Of a stretch of DNA of 64,000 nt, positions 35,238-43,876 are shown piece after piece; the stretch's first letter is position 1, and every line of letters begins with the position of its first letter. The stretch is from contig OZ220734.1 in assembly GCA_965116945.1 (NCBI GenBank), positions 2,666,001 through 2,730,000 on the forward strand. Direction: 5' to 3'. This DNA is from Plut-88900 sp965116945. GTDB taxonomy: Bacteria; Chloroflexota; Dehalococcoidia; Plut-88900. The translations under genes and the position numbers were made by a program. The notes beneath the pieces are model-generated. The model did no database searches, was not told where the DNA came from, and saw only the letters and a list, made by a program, of their open reading frames with translations.

Positions 35238-37513
35238 CAACTAGGCAGGGCACCGACTCCAACGTCGTTCTCGTTAACCAGGAATTCGATGTTGTCGGCA
35301 CCCGGCCCATTCGTCACGATGGCGCCGACAAAGTCACGGGCAGGGCACGCTACGGTGCGGACTTCCAGACCGCCGACTTGCTGTACGGCAAGGTCCTCCG
35401 TAGCCCCCACGCGCACGCCCGCATCAAGTCTATCGACACCTCCAAGGCCGAGGCCCTCGAAGGTGTCCGCGCCGTAGCAACTTCCAACGACTTCCCCAAC
35501 ACATACGCCGAAAGAACGTCAAGACGTTACCAGAGCAACAATATCCTCGCCGGGGATAAAGCTCTTTACGTCGGGCATGCCATCGCCGCTGTCGCCGCAG
35601 TCAACGATCACGTCGCCGAAGAGGCCATCGCCCTTATCGAAGTCGACTACGAAGTCCTTCCTCCAGTTACCAGCGCACCCCAGGGCATGGCTCCCAACGT
35701 AACGGTCCTTCACGAGGAAATGCGTACGGACGAGTCCGGTTCCCAGGGAACGGAACCCAGTAATGTTGCCACCCATTTGCAGCAGGTCCTGGGCGATATC
35801 GACGAAGGCTTCAGGGACGCCGACTTCATCATAGAAAAAGATTTCGACACCGCTACCGTCCACCAGGGCTACATCGAGCCCCAGAACAGCGCAGCCTTCT
35901 GGAATAGCGACGGACGGATCCACGTCTGGACCAGCACACAGGGTGCGTTTCCCGTCAGAACTTCCCTGTCTCAGATATTGGCCATACCAGTATCCAAGAT
36001 ACGCGTCACCCCCATGGAGATTGGTGGAGGTTTCGGCGGCAAGATTCCCATTTACCTGGAGCCGGTGGCCGCGGTCCTATCCAAAAAGACTGGCCGACCA
36101 GTCAAGATGCAAATGTCCCGAAAAGAAGTCTTCGAGGGCACAGGCCCCACCCCCGGTTCCCACATCAAGATAAGAATGGGCGCCACAAAGGACGGCAAGA
36201 TTGTCGCCGCCCAGGCCCACATGGCCTACGAGGCCGGTGCCTTCCCCGGATCCCCGGTAGCTGCGGGCGCAACCGGTATATTCGCCTGCTACAACATCCC
36301 CAACGTGCTCATTGACGGCTACGACGTTGTCGTGAACAAGCCCAAGACCGCCGCCTACAGGGCCCCCGGTGCTACAAACGCCGGCTTCGCTGCCGAGACC
36401 GTCGTAGACATACTCGCCGAAAAGGTTGGCATGGACCCCCTGGACTTCCGCATGCTCAACTCCTCCAGAGAAGGCACTCGGCGAGCCGACGGCACGCCAT
36501 TCGGGGTCGTTGGCAGCACCGAAGTCTTGGATGCTATGAAGTCCCATCCCCACTACACCTCCAAGCTTGAAGGGCCGTATCGGGGTCGCGGCGTTGCGGT
36601 TGGATTCTGGAGGAACATTGGGTGGAAGTCCGCTTGCTCCATTAGCGTGAACCATGACGGCACAATTAACCTCCTGTCTGGCTCTACCGACATCGGCGGC
36701 ACCCGCGCCTCCATCGCCATGCAGGCCGCCGAGGTCCTCTGCATCCCCGCCGAGGACGTGAACCCTACCGTCGTTGACACCGATTCCATCGGCTACACCG
36801 AGTTAACCGGCGGAAGCCGCACGACTTTTGCAACCGGCTGGGCCGCCCATGAAGCCGCCAATGACGTGGTTGACGAGATGATCCGGCGCGCCGCCATGAT
36901 GTGGGACATCGAGCCAGAGAACATCGAATTCGTTAAGGGTGTATTTAGGTCCAAGTCCGACCCCGAGCTCTCGATGACCTTCAAAGAGCTCGCCCGCAAC
37001 TCGCGGGACACTGGCGGGGGCATCGTCGGCCAGTCCTCCGTCGACCCCAAGGGTGTCGGGGTCTCCTTCGCAGGCGCCATTGCAGACGTGGAGGTGGACC
37101 CGGAGACCGGAAAGGTTACCGTCCTACGCTTCACCTGCGTACAGGACGTTGGGAAAGCCGTCCACCCATCCTACGTGGAGGGCCAGATGCAGGGCGGCAG
37201 CGTCCAGGGCATCGGCTGGGGCATCAACGAGGAGTACTTCATGAATCCCGACGGGGGAATGGACAACTTCACCCTCCTCGACTACCGCATGCCCACCTCC
37301 CTCGACCTCCCCATGATCGACACCGTAATCGTCGAGGTCGCCAACCCCGGCCATCCTTACGGCGTCCGGGGCGTGGGAGAGGCCAGCATAATCTCACCTC
37401 CTGCGGCCATCGCCAACGCCATCTATGACGCCATGGGTGTCCGCATGGAGAACCTGCCCATGAATCCCCCGGCAGTATTGGCCGCCCTAGGCAACGGTAC
37501 CCCTGCGAGCTAG
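35234..37513 (+). CDS. Molybdenum hydroxylase molybdopterin-binding large subunit
   Basis: Catalytic subunit of a xanthine dehydrogenase-type hydroxylase. The start is TTG at 35234, overlapping the TGA of the small subunit, with AGGAGG 7 bases upstream; the open frame extends further 5' only by chance. The 759 residues contain GTRPIRHDGADKVTGRARYG near the N-terminus, MEIGGGFGGKIPIYLEPVAA (molybdopterin loop), YRAPGATNAGFAAE near 375 and the catalytic glutamate in GVRGVGEASIISPP near the C-terminus. The active-site loop lacks the CSFR motif of aerobic CO dehydrogenase as far as can be read, so a heterocycle or aldehyde oxidase is more likely. Confidence 0.94.
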   Translation: MTTRQGTDSNVVLVNQEFDVVGTRPIRHDGADKVTGRARYGADFQTADLLYGKVLRSPHAHARIKSIDTSKAEALEGVRAVATSNDFPNTYAERTSRRYQSNNILAGDKALYVGHAIAAVAAVNDHVAEEAIALIEVDYEVLPPVTSAPQGMAPNVTVLHEEMRTDESGSQGTEPSNVATHLQQVLGDIDEGFRDADFIIEKDFDTATVHQGYIEPQNSAAFWNSDGRIHVWTSTQGAFPVRTSLSQILAIPVSKIRVTPMEIGGGFGGKIPIYLEPVAAVLSKKTGRPVKMQMSRKEVFEGTGPTPGSHIKIRMGATKDGKIVAAQAHMAYEAGAFPGSPVAAGATGIFACYNIPNVLIDGYDVVVNKPKTAAYRAPGATNAGFAAETVVDILAEKVGMDPLDFRMLNSSREGTRRADGTPFGVVGSTEVLDAMKSHPHYTSKLEGPYRGRGVAVGFWRNIGWKSACSISVNHDGTINLLSGSTDIGGTRASIAMQAAEVLCIPAEDVNPTVVDTDSIGYTELTGGSRTTFATGWAAHEAANDVVDEMIRRAAMMWDIEPENIEFVKGVFRSKSDPELSMTFKELARNSRDTGGGIVGQSSVDPKGVGVSFAGAIADVEVDPETGKVTVLRFTCVQDVGKAVHPSYVEGQMQGGSVQGIGWGINEEYFMNPDGGMDNFTLLDYRMPTSLDLPMIDTVIVEVANPGHPYGVRGVGEASIISPPAAIANAIYDAMGVRMENLPMNPPAVLAALGNGTPAS

Positions 37514-37517
37514 GTCC

Positions 37518-37781
37518 ATGGCCACGGTCTTCATCCCCTCCCTCATGCGCACCCTCTCGGGCGGCCAGGATCGTGTAGAGATTGAAGGCGCTACCGTCCG
37601 CCAGATCGTCAAGAATCTCGACGAAATGTTTCCCGGTATGCAGGACCGGCTTATGGAGAACGGCCGACTGAAAGCCCTCTTCTCCGTCGCCGTGGACGGC
37701 GAGGTTTCCCAGCTCGGCGCCCTTGAAAAGGTCCAGCCGAACAGCGAAGTCCACTTCCTCAACGCCATCGCCGGCGGCTAA
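37518..37781 (+). CDS. MoaD/ThiS-family sulfur carrier protein
   Basis: An 87-residue ubiquitin-fold protein ending in Gly-Gly (NAIAGG), the site adenylated by a MoeB/ThiF enzyme and converted to thiocarboxylate. MATVFIPSLMRTLSGGQD, the loop TVRQIVKNLDEMFPGM and the strand LFSVAVDGEVSQLG match MoaD-like proteins. It follows a molybdenum hydroxylase within 4 bases, which argues for molybdopterin synthesis rather than thiamine. MoaE is not in the window. The adenylating partner may be the enzyme at 26143. Confidence 0.85.
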   Translation: MATVFIPSLMRTLSGGQDRVEIEGATVRQIVKNLDEMFPGMQDRLMENGRLKALFSVAVDGEVSQLGALEKVQPNSEVHFLNAIAGG

Positions 37782-37810
37782 CCCCAATGTGGATGCGGAA
37801 AGCGTCTTAT

Positions 37811-37843
37811 CCCTTCTCCCTTGATGGGAGAGGGTGAGGGTGA
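37811..37843. repeat. Type-1 palindromic repeat
   Basis: A CCCTTCTCCCTTGATGGGAGAGGG dyad with the GTGAGGGTGA tail, close to copies at 1249, 53609 and 50451. It lies between the MoaD-like gene and the first MaoC gene. An open frame extends through it in phase with MaoC, but this part is not conserved protein. Confidence 0.75.
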
Positions 37844-37889
37844 TCCCGAGAAGCTATTGGACCAAGGCCCGTCTCCAAAGAGATTCAAC

Positions 37890-38369
37890 GTGAATAACCC
37901 AACACCCAAAACCCCCCTCAGCTACGAAGACGCCCAAATAGGCTTCGAATTCACCCCCTACGTCTTCAATGTCACCCGAGACCTCATGGATCGCCTCGCC
38001 AAACTCCTCGAAGAAGAACTCCCCGTATTCCGTGACCAGACCGCCGCCAAGGAGTCCGGCTACGCCGACATCGTTTCAATCCCCGTGCTCATGAACTGCT
38101 ACGCCCACTTCATCGCAATCATGGACAGCTCCGGATATCTCCGTCCCGGCGAGTCCTTCCACTCCCGCTCCGGCTTCAAGTTCATCGCCCCCGTCTACGC
38201 CGGCGACACCATAACCAGCAAAATGAAGATCGTAGACAAGTGGGTGAAGCGAGATCACCAGTACGTAGCCTTCAATATCGAAAGTCGCAACCAGCACGGT
38301 CAACTCGTCGCCGAGAAGTACCACGCCAGCGTCTGGCCCAGCGAGGCCACCGTGGCCCCCTCCCCATAG
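37890..38369 (+). CDS. MaoC-like acyl dehydratase, subunit 1
   Basis: A 159-residue hot-dog-fold protein. The GTG at 37890 is preferred because the frame upstream translates an intergenic repeat. It includes SRSGFKFIAPVYAGDTITSKMKIVDKW near the C-terminal half, matching the hot-dog strand pattern of the FAS1-N/MaoC group, but the D-x-N-P-H-type catalytic triad of hydratase 2 is not evident here. The next gene encodes a second hot-dog protein with similar strands, so the two probably form a heterodimeric acyl-CoA hydratase in which each half contributes. Substrate unknown; CaiB and amidohydrolase neighbours suggest acyl-CoA catabolism. Confidence 0.8.
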   Translation: MNNPTPKTPLSYEDAQIGFEFTPYVFNVTRDLMDRLAKLLEEELPVFRDQTAAKESGYADIVSIPVLMNCYAHFIAIMDSSGYLRPGESFHSRSGFKFIAPVYAGDTITSKMKIVDKWVKRDHQYVAFNIESRNQHGQLVAEKYHASVWPSEATVAPSP

Positions 38370-38386
38370 CCCCGAGGAGATTCCCT

Positions 38387-38833
38387 GTGCCCCAAGCCAC
38401 ATCGACAGACATCAAGAAGGGCGACTCCCTCCCCACCCTCACCCGTACCATCACCGAGGAAATGGTAATCGCCTACGAAGAGCTTTTCGAAAGAATAGCC
38501 GCCCGTAGCGACTGGAAGGCCAGTTTCCACGCCGACCCCGAAGCCGCCGTCCGGACTATGTATCAGGAACCTATCGCCCAGGGGGTCCTCACCGAGGCCC
38601 TCTTCTCCGTCCTTATCTCCCGCTGGCTCCCAGACCCCAGGGGCTGGATAGAAGGGGGAACGCTCACCACCAAGTTCATCGCCCCCGTCTGGTACGGCGA
38701 CACCCTGAGCTACCACGCCGAAGTCACCAACATCGAACACTCCCACTCCTCGAATACCGTCCACCTGAACATCTGGGCCGAAGACCAGAACAACAAAAAA
38801 GTCATCGTCGGCCAGGCTTCCGCCCTCCTCTAA
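38387..38833 (+). CDS. MaoC-like acyl dehydratase, subunit 2
   Basis: A 148-residue hot-dog protein starting at GTG (38387) with GAGGAG 7 bases upstream; the frame further 5' overlaps gene 1. It contains YEELFERIAARSDWKASFH near 33-51, EPIAQGVLTEALFSVLISRWL near 66-86, and the strand TLTTKFIAPVWYGDTLSYHAEV near 99-120, a typical MaoC/(R)-hydratase layout. In place of the usual DxNPxH motif it has DWKASFHADPEAA, so activity is uncertain. It lies 17 bases after gene 1 and is followed by a strong terminator. Confidence 0.82.
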   Translation: MPQATSTDIKKGDSLPTLTRTITEEMVIAYEELFERIAARSDWKASFHADPEAAVRTMYQEPIAQGVLTEALFSVLISRWLPDPRGWIEGGTLTTKFIAPVWYGDTLSYHAEVTNIEHSHSSNTVHLNIWAEDQNNKKVIVGQASALL

Positions 38834-38901
38834 CCCCATTCACCGTCCCATTCTTCCTCCGTACTAGTATGCGTCGCGCCTACTTTCTCGACCTACCTAC
38901 T

Positions 38902-38935
38902 CATCATTCCGGCCTCCGAGCCGAAACCATCCGTC
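38902..38935. repeat. Type-3 palindromic repeat (degenerate)
   Basis: CATTCCGGC and GCCGAAACCATCC form an imperfect dyad of the GTCATTCC...GGAATCCATCC family, with cleaner copies at 58328, 61822 and 62024. It sits in the 272-base convergent spacer between MaoC and CaiB genes. Confidence 0.55.
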
Positions 38936-38951
38936 CCTTCAGTACTGAACT

Positions 38952-38988
38952 AGAGACCCACCTGCGCCTATGGCGCAGGTGGGTCTCT
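38952..38988. terminator. Bidirectional intrinsic terminator
   Basis: A perfect 17-bp stem (38952-38968 with 38972-38988) with a 3-base TAT loop, followed by T-rich bases. It lies between the convergent MaoC and CaiB genes. A type-1 repeat follows at once, as also happens after the stem at 43750. Confidence 0.85.
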
Positions 38989-38997
38989 GTTCTTATC

Positions 38998-39051
38998 TCC
39001 CCCTCTCCCTTGAAGGCCCTAAGGGAGAGGAGGACCAAGGGGGTGAGGGTT
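38998..39051. repeat. Type-1 palindromic repeat, extended form
   Basis: CTCCCTTGAAGGCCCTAAGGGAG dyad followed by a CAAGGGGGTGAGGGT tail. The arrangement (perfect terminator hairpin, then this repeat) is duplicated at 43750-43852 with most bases identical, so hairpin and repeat may have spread as one unit. Confidence 0.75.
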
Positions 39052-39105
39052 TCCTGGGACGGGTGGGGTTGCCGTTCGGACACATAGGTAACACACCCCA
39101 ACCCC

Positions 39106-40299
39106 CTAAGGAATAACCCCCTCATCCTTCAACCCCTCAATCCCCTCCCACGTATACCCATATTCCAGCAACACCTCCTCCGTATGCTGCCCCGTCACCG
39201 GCGCCGGCCCCCGGGCCCCGTTCTCCGTAGCTCCGAACTTCACCGGAAAGTTGATTACCCTGTACTTTCCGTACTCAGGATGTACAACATCCTCGTAGGC
39301 CCCGATAGCCTCCGCCTGAGCATCGCCGGCAGCCTCCAGCATATTCTGAATTGGCGCCCATATCACCTCGTTCTCCGTTAACAGAGGCGCCCACTCGTCC
39401 CGGGTCTTAGTCGCAAACACCTTGTCGAACAGAGCGTTAAGCTCCACGCAATCCCTCTTCAGCCCCTCCACCGTAGAGTACTCCGGCACATTCTCCAAAT
39501 CCGCCAGCCCCAACGCCCGACACGCCCGCTGCCAGTAAGGGTATGGATTCGGATTCTCCAATATCAGCCACTTCCCGTCCTTCGCCTGGTACCAGTTCGT
39601 AATCGGGCTCTCATTCGCGTTGCGGTAGGGCCTCCGCTTCGCATCCTGGCCGTTCACCAGCGTCCTCTGTAAGTCCGTCCCTATCACCCATAGCCCCGTC
39701 CCGAACAGCGACCCCCATATCTCCTGCCCCTCCCCCGTCCTCTCCCTGTGGTACAACGCTCCAAGCACCCCCGCCAGCAAACCCAACGACGTTGTGTGGT
39801 CCCCCATCCCACCCCGCTGAAGTATAGGCGGCCCATCCGGCCACCCCATCAAGTTCATTATCCCCGACCGTGACCAATACGCGCCGAAGTCCATTCCCCG
39901 CCTGTCATACATCGGCCCCTTCTCCCCGTATCCCGTAAACGACACATAAATCAGCCGGGAATTTAGACCCTTCAGGTCTTCATATGTAACCCCGAACCTT
40001 CGTCTGCGTCTCGGCAGAAGGTTCGTGACGAACACATCCGCACTCTCCGCAATTTTGTGCACAATCTCCCGAGACCTCGGCTTGCTCAGATCCAGGGCTA
40101 TTCCCCTCTTGCCCCGGTTGTCCTGCTCGAAGGCATAGTTTTCTGGGTCGGTCTGCCGGTACCCTCGCCACGGGTCTCCCCTGTGCGGCTCCACCTTGAT
40201 GACATCCGCCCCCAGGTCGCACAGCAGCGCCGCCGATGCCGGTGCGGCCAGCCAGTTCGCTATTTCCAGGACCCGAATCCCATCTAGTATTCTGCTCAT
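39106..40299 (-). CDS. CaiB/BaiF-family CoA-transferase
   Basis: A class III CoA-transferase of about 397 residues. It starts MSRILDGIRVLEIANWLAAP (ATG complementary to 40297-40299), then LCDLGADVIKVEPHRGDPWRG near 27-47, RGKRGIALDLSKPRSREIVH near 64-83, VFVTNLLPRRRRRFGV near 92-107 and VLGALYHRERTGEGQ near 180-194, the canonical block order. Such enzymes transfer CoA between carboxylic acids by a glutamyl/aspartyl anhydride. Divergent from the amidohydrolase pair at 40387. Substrate not identifiable; carnitine and formyl-CoA specificity motifs were not recognised. Confidence 0.9.
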   Translation of the reverse strand: MSRILDGIRVLEIANWLAAPASAALLCDLGADVIKVEPHRGDPWRGYRQTDPENYAFEQDNRGKRGIALDLSKPRSREIVHKIAESADVFVTNLLPRRRRRFGVTYEDLKGLNSRLIYVSFTGYGEKGPMYDRRGMDFGAYWSRSGIMNLMGWPDGPPILQRGGMGDHTTSLGLLAGVLGALYHRERTGEGQEIWGSLFGTGLWVIGTDLQRTLVNGQDAKRRPYRNANESPITNWYQAKDGKWLILENPNPYPYWQRACRALGLADLENVPEYSTVEGLKRDCVELNALFDKVFATKTRDEWAPLLTENEVIWAPIQNMLEAAGDAQAEAIGAYEDVVHPEYGKYRVINFPVKFGATENGARGPAPVTGQHTEEVLLEYGYTWEGIEGLKDEGVIP

Positions 40300-40386
40300 C
40301 AGCCTTCCACGTCGGGGGAAAATGTCAGTCAAGTATAATGTCCCTTCCGAAGGGGCAGCAACGCGCTAGACTTAGGACGAATCACC

Positions 40387-41484
40387 ATGCTAATCGACGG
40401 CCACGCCTACATCTTCGAACCCATGGACTCCCCCGCCGGGTACCCGACCCTCGAGCAGAAAATGCGGGCCGTTCAGCAGGAACTGTCCATCCATCACCAA
40501 CCCGTCTGGCGAGTCCGCGACCGTGCCTTCGCCGACAACTCCGTCCTCGCCGACCCCGAAACCGGCGCCCTCCACGACGTAACCTGGGGTCGCGACAAGG
40601 ACCGGCTTACCTGGACCTACCAGGGCGAGACCTATACCAAGCAGTACATCCCGCCCCTGCTCAACAACCTCGAAATGTCCGCCGACCGCCTGATCGCCGA
40701 GATGGACTACGCCCGGGTAGATATCTCCATCCTCCACAACGCCTCCCACCTCGGCCGCAACAACAAGTTCCACTCCGAGGCCACAGCCCGCCACCCCGAC
40801 CGCCTCAGGAGCCTCGTCCACATCCCGGAAACTGACATCCCCTCAGACCCCACCGCCGCCCTCCGGGAGGTCGAACACTGGCTCGACACCGGAGGAGTTT
40901 GCGGTTATCAATTCTTCACACGCCCCTACTCCCTCGGTGGCTTTGCCAAAAGCTGGAACGATGGCCCCATGCGCGAATTCTGGCACGGCATCTCCACTCT
41001 CGGACTCCCCGTCTATTTCACCGTACAGCCGAAGGCCGGTCAGGCCTTCGCAAAATCCGGTACCGCCAGCTACCTCCAAGAGCTCGATACGGTCTACAAC
41101 TGGATGCAAGACTACCCCGATGTCTCCGTCGTACTCACCCACGGCCTCTCCTGGGGCAACTTTCGCCTGGACGACCGTTTAGTCCTCCCCGAAGATGTCT
41201 GGCGGGTATTCGAGTCCGACAAGTGCAACCTCCAACTCCTCTTCCCCATACAGCTCGGCGCCATATGGCAATACCCCTTTCCGAACGTCGAACCCACTGT
41301 CGAACAAATAATCAACCACATTGGCTCCGACCACGTCATAGTCGGCACGGACATACCCATGGTCCTCCGCTTCTGGAACTACCGCCAGTGCTTCGACCAG
41401 TATCGTGCCCACTGTCCCTTCCTCTCCGACGAAGACCGCGCTAACATCCTCGGCGCAACCGTCGCCCGCATTCACAATTTATAA
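40387..41484 (+). CDS. Amidohydrolase-2 family metal-dependent hydrolase
   Basis: A 365-residue TIM-barrel hydrolase or decarboxylase (PF04909 type). It starts MLIDGHAYIFEPMDS, where the usual DxHxH metal motif reads DGHAYIF, so the second histidine is missing. VDISILHNASHLGRNN near 117-132, the HPDRLRSLVHIP segment, and the barrel-end GSDHVIVGTDIPMVLRFW near 318-335 with the metal aspartate are typical. Relatives include ACMSD and gamma-resorcylate decarboxylase. A TATAAT at 40334-40339 may be its -10 box. It is followed 33 bases later by another member, with only distant similarity between them. Confidence 0.82.
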   Translation: MLIDGHAYIFEPMDSPAGYPTLEQKMRAVQQELSIHHQPVWRVRDRAFADNSVLADPETGALHDVTWGRDKDRLTWTYQGETYTKQYIPPLLNNLEMSADRLIAEMDYARVDISILHNASHLGRNNKFHSEATARHPDRLRSLVHIPETDIPSDPTAALREVEHWLDTGGVCGYQFFTRPYSLGGFAKSWNDGPMREFWHGISTLGLPVYFTVQPKAGQAFAKSGTASYLQELDTVYNWMQDYPDVSVVLTHGLSWGNFRLDDRLVLPEDVWRVFESDKCNLQLLFPIQLGAIWQYPFPNVEPTVEQIINHIGSDHVIVGTDIPMVLRFWNYRQCFDQYRAHCPFLSDEDRANILGATVARIHNL

Positions 41485-41517
41485 ACACATCCATTTCTTA
41501 GTCTCGGGAGCACATTC

Positions 41518-42687
41518 ATGAACAACGGATTCAAAGTCATGGATAGCGATATCCACGTCTCCGAACCCCCAGACCTGTGGCTCGACTACATAGACCCCGC
41601 CTTCAAAGACCTCGCCCCCCGCAAGATGTCCATGAACGGCCACCCCGACACCTGGTACTCCAACGGCAGACCCCTCCCCGCTTTCATTGACCTCCCCGAG
41701 CGACAACGCGGCCTCAGCATCCGTAACGAAATCGCCCGGCAAAAGGCGGAATCCGAAGGAACCTACCAGCCCGACAAGCACGTTTCCGGCAGTCTTGGCG
41801 CAGAAGCAGAGGAGGGCTCCCTCCCCGAGCACATGCTAAAAGCCGTTGCAACCGAGGGCCTCGATGTTGCCATCTGCTTCCGCACAATGGGCGCCCACGT
41901 CATCGGCATCGACGACATGGATCCTGCCCTCGCAGCAGCAATCTGCCGAGGCTTCAACCGCTGGCTCCGGGACTACTGCGACGCCGACCCTTCAATCCTG
42001 AAGCTCGGCGCCCTCGTCCCCATGCACGACGTCAACCTCGCCATCCAGGAAGCCGAGTTCGCCGTCAACAACCTCGGTGCCGTGACCCTCGTCCTGCCCA
42101 GCAACCCCGTCCGCCAACTTCCCTGGTACGACCCCTACTATGACCCCTTCTGGACTGCAGCTCAGTCCCTTGGCGTCCCGGTCTCCTTCCACGGCATCCA
42201 GATGGCCTATCAGGACCACCTCGCCCGACGCTACATGGACAACCACGCCCTCGGCCACTCCGTCGCCCACCCTGTCGAGCTGATGTGCACTCTGGGGAAC
42301 ATGCTCGCTGGCGGTGTACTTGAAAGAACACCCACCCTCAAGGCCGCCTTCTTGGAAGGTCACAGCAGCTGGGTTCCCTGGTGGCTCTACTGCCTGGACG
42401 AGCACGAGGAAATGATGGGCGACAAGGAGCGCTTCGGCCTCACCCGCCCCCCGAGCGAGTACTTCCAGGAACGCTGCTTCGTATCCGTAGACCCCGACGA
42501 GGCCCTCGTCAAGTACACCATCCAGGCCATAGGTTCGAAGAACCTCGTCATCTCCACCGACTGGCCCCACAACGACTCTGCCTACCCACACGCCATAGAG
42601 ACTTTCCTCTCCCTCGAAGGCGTCCCAGAGTCCAGCCAAAGAGAAATCCTCTGGGACAACTGCGCCCGCCTCTACAAGATATCCTAG
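41518..42687 (+). CDS. Amidohydrolase-2 family protein
   Basis: A 389-residue member close to the gene at 62802: both start NGFKVMDSDxHVxExxDxWLxxID and end LWDNCARLYxI. Metal motif is DSDIHV; VSFHGIQMAY near 221 supplies the barrel histidine; STDWPHNDSAYPHAIETFL near 345-363 supplies the final aspartate and histidines. EGHSSWVPWWLYCLDEHEEM is the family's tryptophan-rich helix. These proteins are abundant and mostly uncharacterised in marine Chloroflexota; decarboxylation of aromatic acids or hydrolysis are both possible. Strong start: GGGAGCACATTC precedes the ATG. Confidence 0.88.
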   Translation: MNNGFKVMDSDIHVSEPPDLWLDYIDPAFKDLAPRKMSMNGHPDTWYSNGRPLPAFIDLPERQRGLSIRNEIARQKAESEGTYQPDKHVSGSLGAEAEEGSLPEHMLKAVATEGLDVAICFRTMGAHVIGIDDMDPALAAAICRGFNRWLRDYCDADPSILKLGALVPMHDVNLAIQEAEFAVNNLGAVTLVLPSNPVRQLPWYDPYYDPFWTAAQSLGVPVSFHGIQMAYQDHLARRYMDNHALGHSVAHPVELMCTLGNMLAGGVLERTPTLKAAFLEGHSSWVPWWLYCLDEHEEMMGDKERFGLTRPPSEYFQERCFVSVDPDEALVKYTIQAIGSKNLVISTDWPHNDSAYPHAIETFLSLEGVPESSQREILWDNCARLYKIS

Positions 42688-42774
42688 CCCCGGGCCCCTT
42701 GCCTTTGAGAATCAGGCTTATGTCGTCCGGATTCCTTCCTGGCAGCACGCCTTGCAATTGTGAGGACTGGCGAC

Positions 42775-43548
42775 GTGACTAGAGTAGCCATCACCTTCAT
42801 TGTCATTTGCTTGGCCATCTCATTGGCAGTGTTCTCCTGCGGCCCAGAATCTACGTCCCCCACCCCACCGGGCTCTACCGCCGACTCAATAGAATCCCTC
42901 CACAGCACAGTTCCCTCCCACCCCGAGGGTGCTCCCTTGAGCCCGCTCTTCGGTGACAGACCCGAAGATCGCACGGCAATCGAACGCCTCGCCATGGCCA
43001 TCGATAAGGCCGAGGTCACCGGCGCCTCCGGAAATATTGCAGTAGACCAGAGGGGTCGCCAACTCTCCATTCGCCTCCGGGACGACACCAGCCTCATCAT
43101 AAGACAAATCCTGCGCTGCGAAGCCCAGCCCGAAATCGCCAGAATGGCGCCCACGGGCAGTTGCAACGGAAGGTACCTCCCTCTCCAGGATACCTGGTGG
43201 ATCGAAGGTGCAGGCATCGTTAAATCTCCCGACCTCGGCCTCTGGTGGAAAGACATGCCCGACTTCATGGTGCCTATCGGCGTCATCAACCTCCCCGACA
43301 CCCTTCGCCCCGGAGAATCCTTCTCCCTTACCGCCTGCTGCTGGAAATCTATCCTTCAAACACCAACCATGACATTGAGCCTCGTGGCGCAGGACGACAC
43401 CGAGACCCAGCTGGGCGAACTCCCTACGGCATCAGCCTTCACCGAATCCCAGCTGACAGTCCCCGAGAGCACATCACCAGGCCGCTTCTACCTCCGCGTC
43501 TCCAGCAACTCCTTCTCCCAACTCGTGGAGGTCGTCACGGTAAAGTAA
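42775..43548 (+). CDS. Putative exported lipoprotein of unknown function
   Basis: A 257-residue product from a GTG at 42775 with GAGG upstream (a GTG five codons earlier is possible). Residues 1-22 are a hydrophobic signal, RVAITFIVICLAISLAVFSC, ending in a weak lipobox with a cysteine. The rest shows a disordered Pro/Ser/Thr segment, a domain with paired cysteines (LRCEAQPEIAR..GSCNGRYLPLQDTWW), and a C-terminal beta-rich domain with RPGESFSLTACCWKS, similar to immunoglobulin-like folds. I recognise no family. It follows the amidohydrolase by about 90 bases. Confidence 0.65.
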   Translation: MTRVAITFIVICLAISLAVFSCGPESTSPTPPGSTADSIESLHSTVPSHPEGAPLSPLFGDRPEDRTAIERLAMAIDKAEVTGASGNIAVDQRGRQLSIRLRDDTSLIIRQILRCEAQPEIARMAPTGSCNGRYLPLQDTWWIEGAGIVKSPDLGLWWKDMPDFMVPIGVINLPDTLRPGESFSLTACCWKSILQTPTMTLSLVAQDDTETQLGELPTASAFTESQLTVPESTSPGRFYLRVSSNSFSQLVEVVTVK

Positions 43549-43749
43549 CCCCGGATTGGTTCCTTTATCCCTTAGGGGAAATCCCTCGTGGGTACCCTGG
43601 GGTTGACCCGGGTCCCAATCCCTGCTATCCATCCAGACATTCCTACCCTCTATGGCATCTTGCAGGCCGGCCAATAGGAAAGCCTCTGGGGCGCCCGCGT
43701 CCGCATCTACAACATCTTCTGGGCCTTCTTATTTCCCGCTGGTACCGAA

Positions 43750-43792
43750 TTAGGGGCACGCATCAGCGCTTTGCGCTGATGCGTGCCCCTAA
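43750..43792. terminator. Bidirectional intrinsic terminator, 20-bp perfect stem
   Basis: 43750-43769 pairs perfectly with 43773-43792 around a TTT loop, the longest stem in the window, followed by T/C-rich bases. It separates the convergent lipoprotein and LLM genes. Confidence 0.88.
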
Positions 43793-43797
43793 TCTTC

Positions 43798-43852
43798 TCT
43801 CCCCTTCTCCCTTAAAGGCCCTAAGGGAGAGGGGGATCAAGGGGGTGAGGGT
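43798..43852. repeat. Type-1 palindromic repeat, extended form
   Basis: CTCCCTTAAAGGCCCTAAGGGAG dyad and the ATCAAGGGGGTGAGGGTT tail, nearly the same as 38998-39051. Both copies lie just to the right of a perfect terminator hairpin in a convergent spacer. Confidence 0.75.
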
Positions 43853-43876
43853 TCCCTCGGCAGGGTCGTGGGCAGC

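Larger units (their letters stand above)
43549..43876. other. Convergent spacer between lipoprotein and LLM genes
   Basis: A 328-base spacer. From 43549 to 43749 there is no gene and no clear signal, though the bases still look C-rich and codon-like, possibly a decayed gene. The right half contains the terminator at 43750-43792 and the repeat at 43798-43852. Confidence 0.5.
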
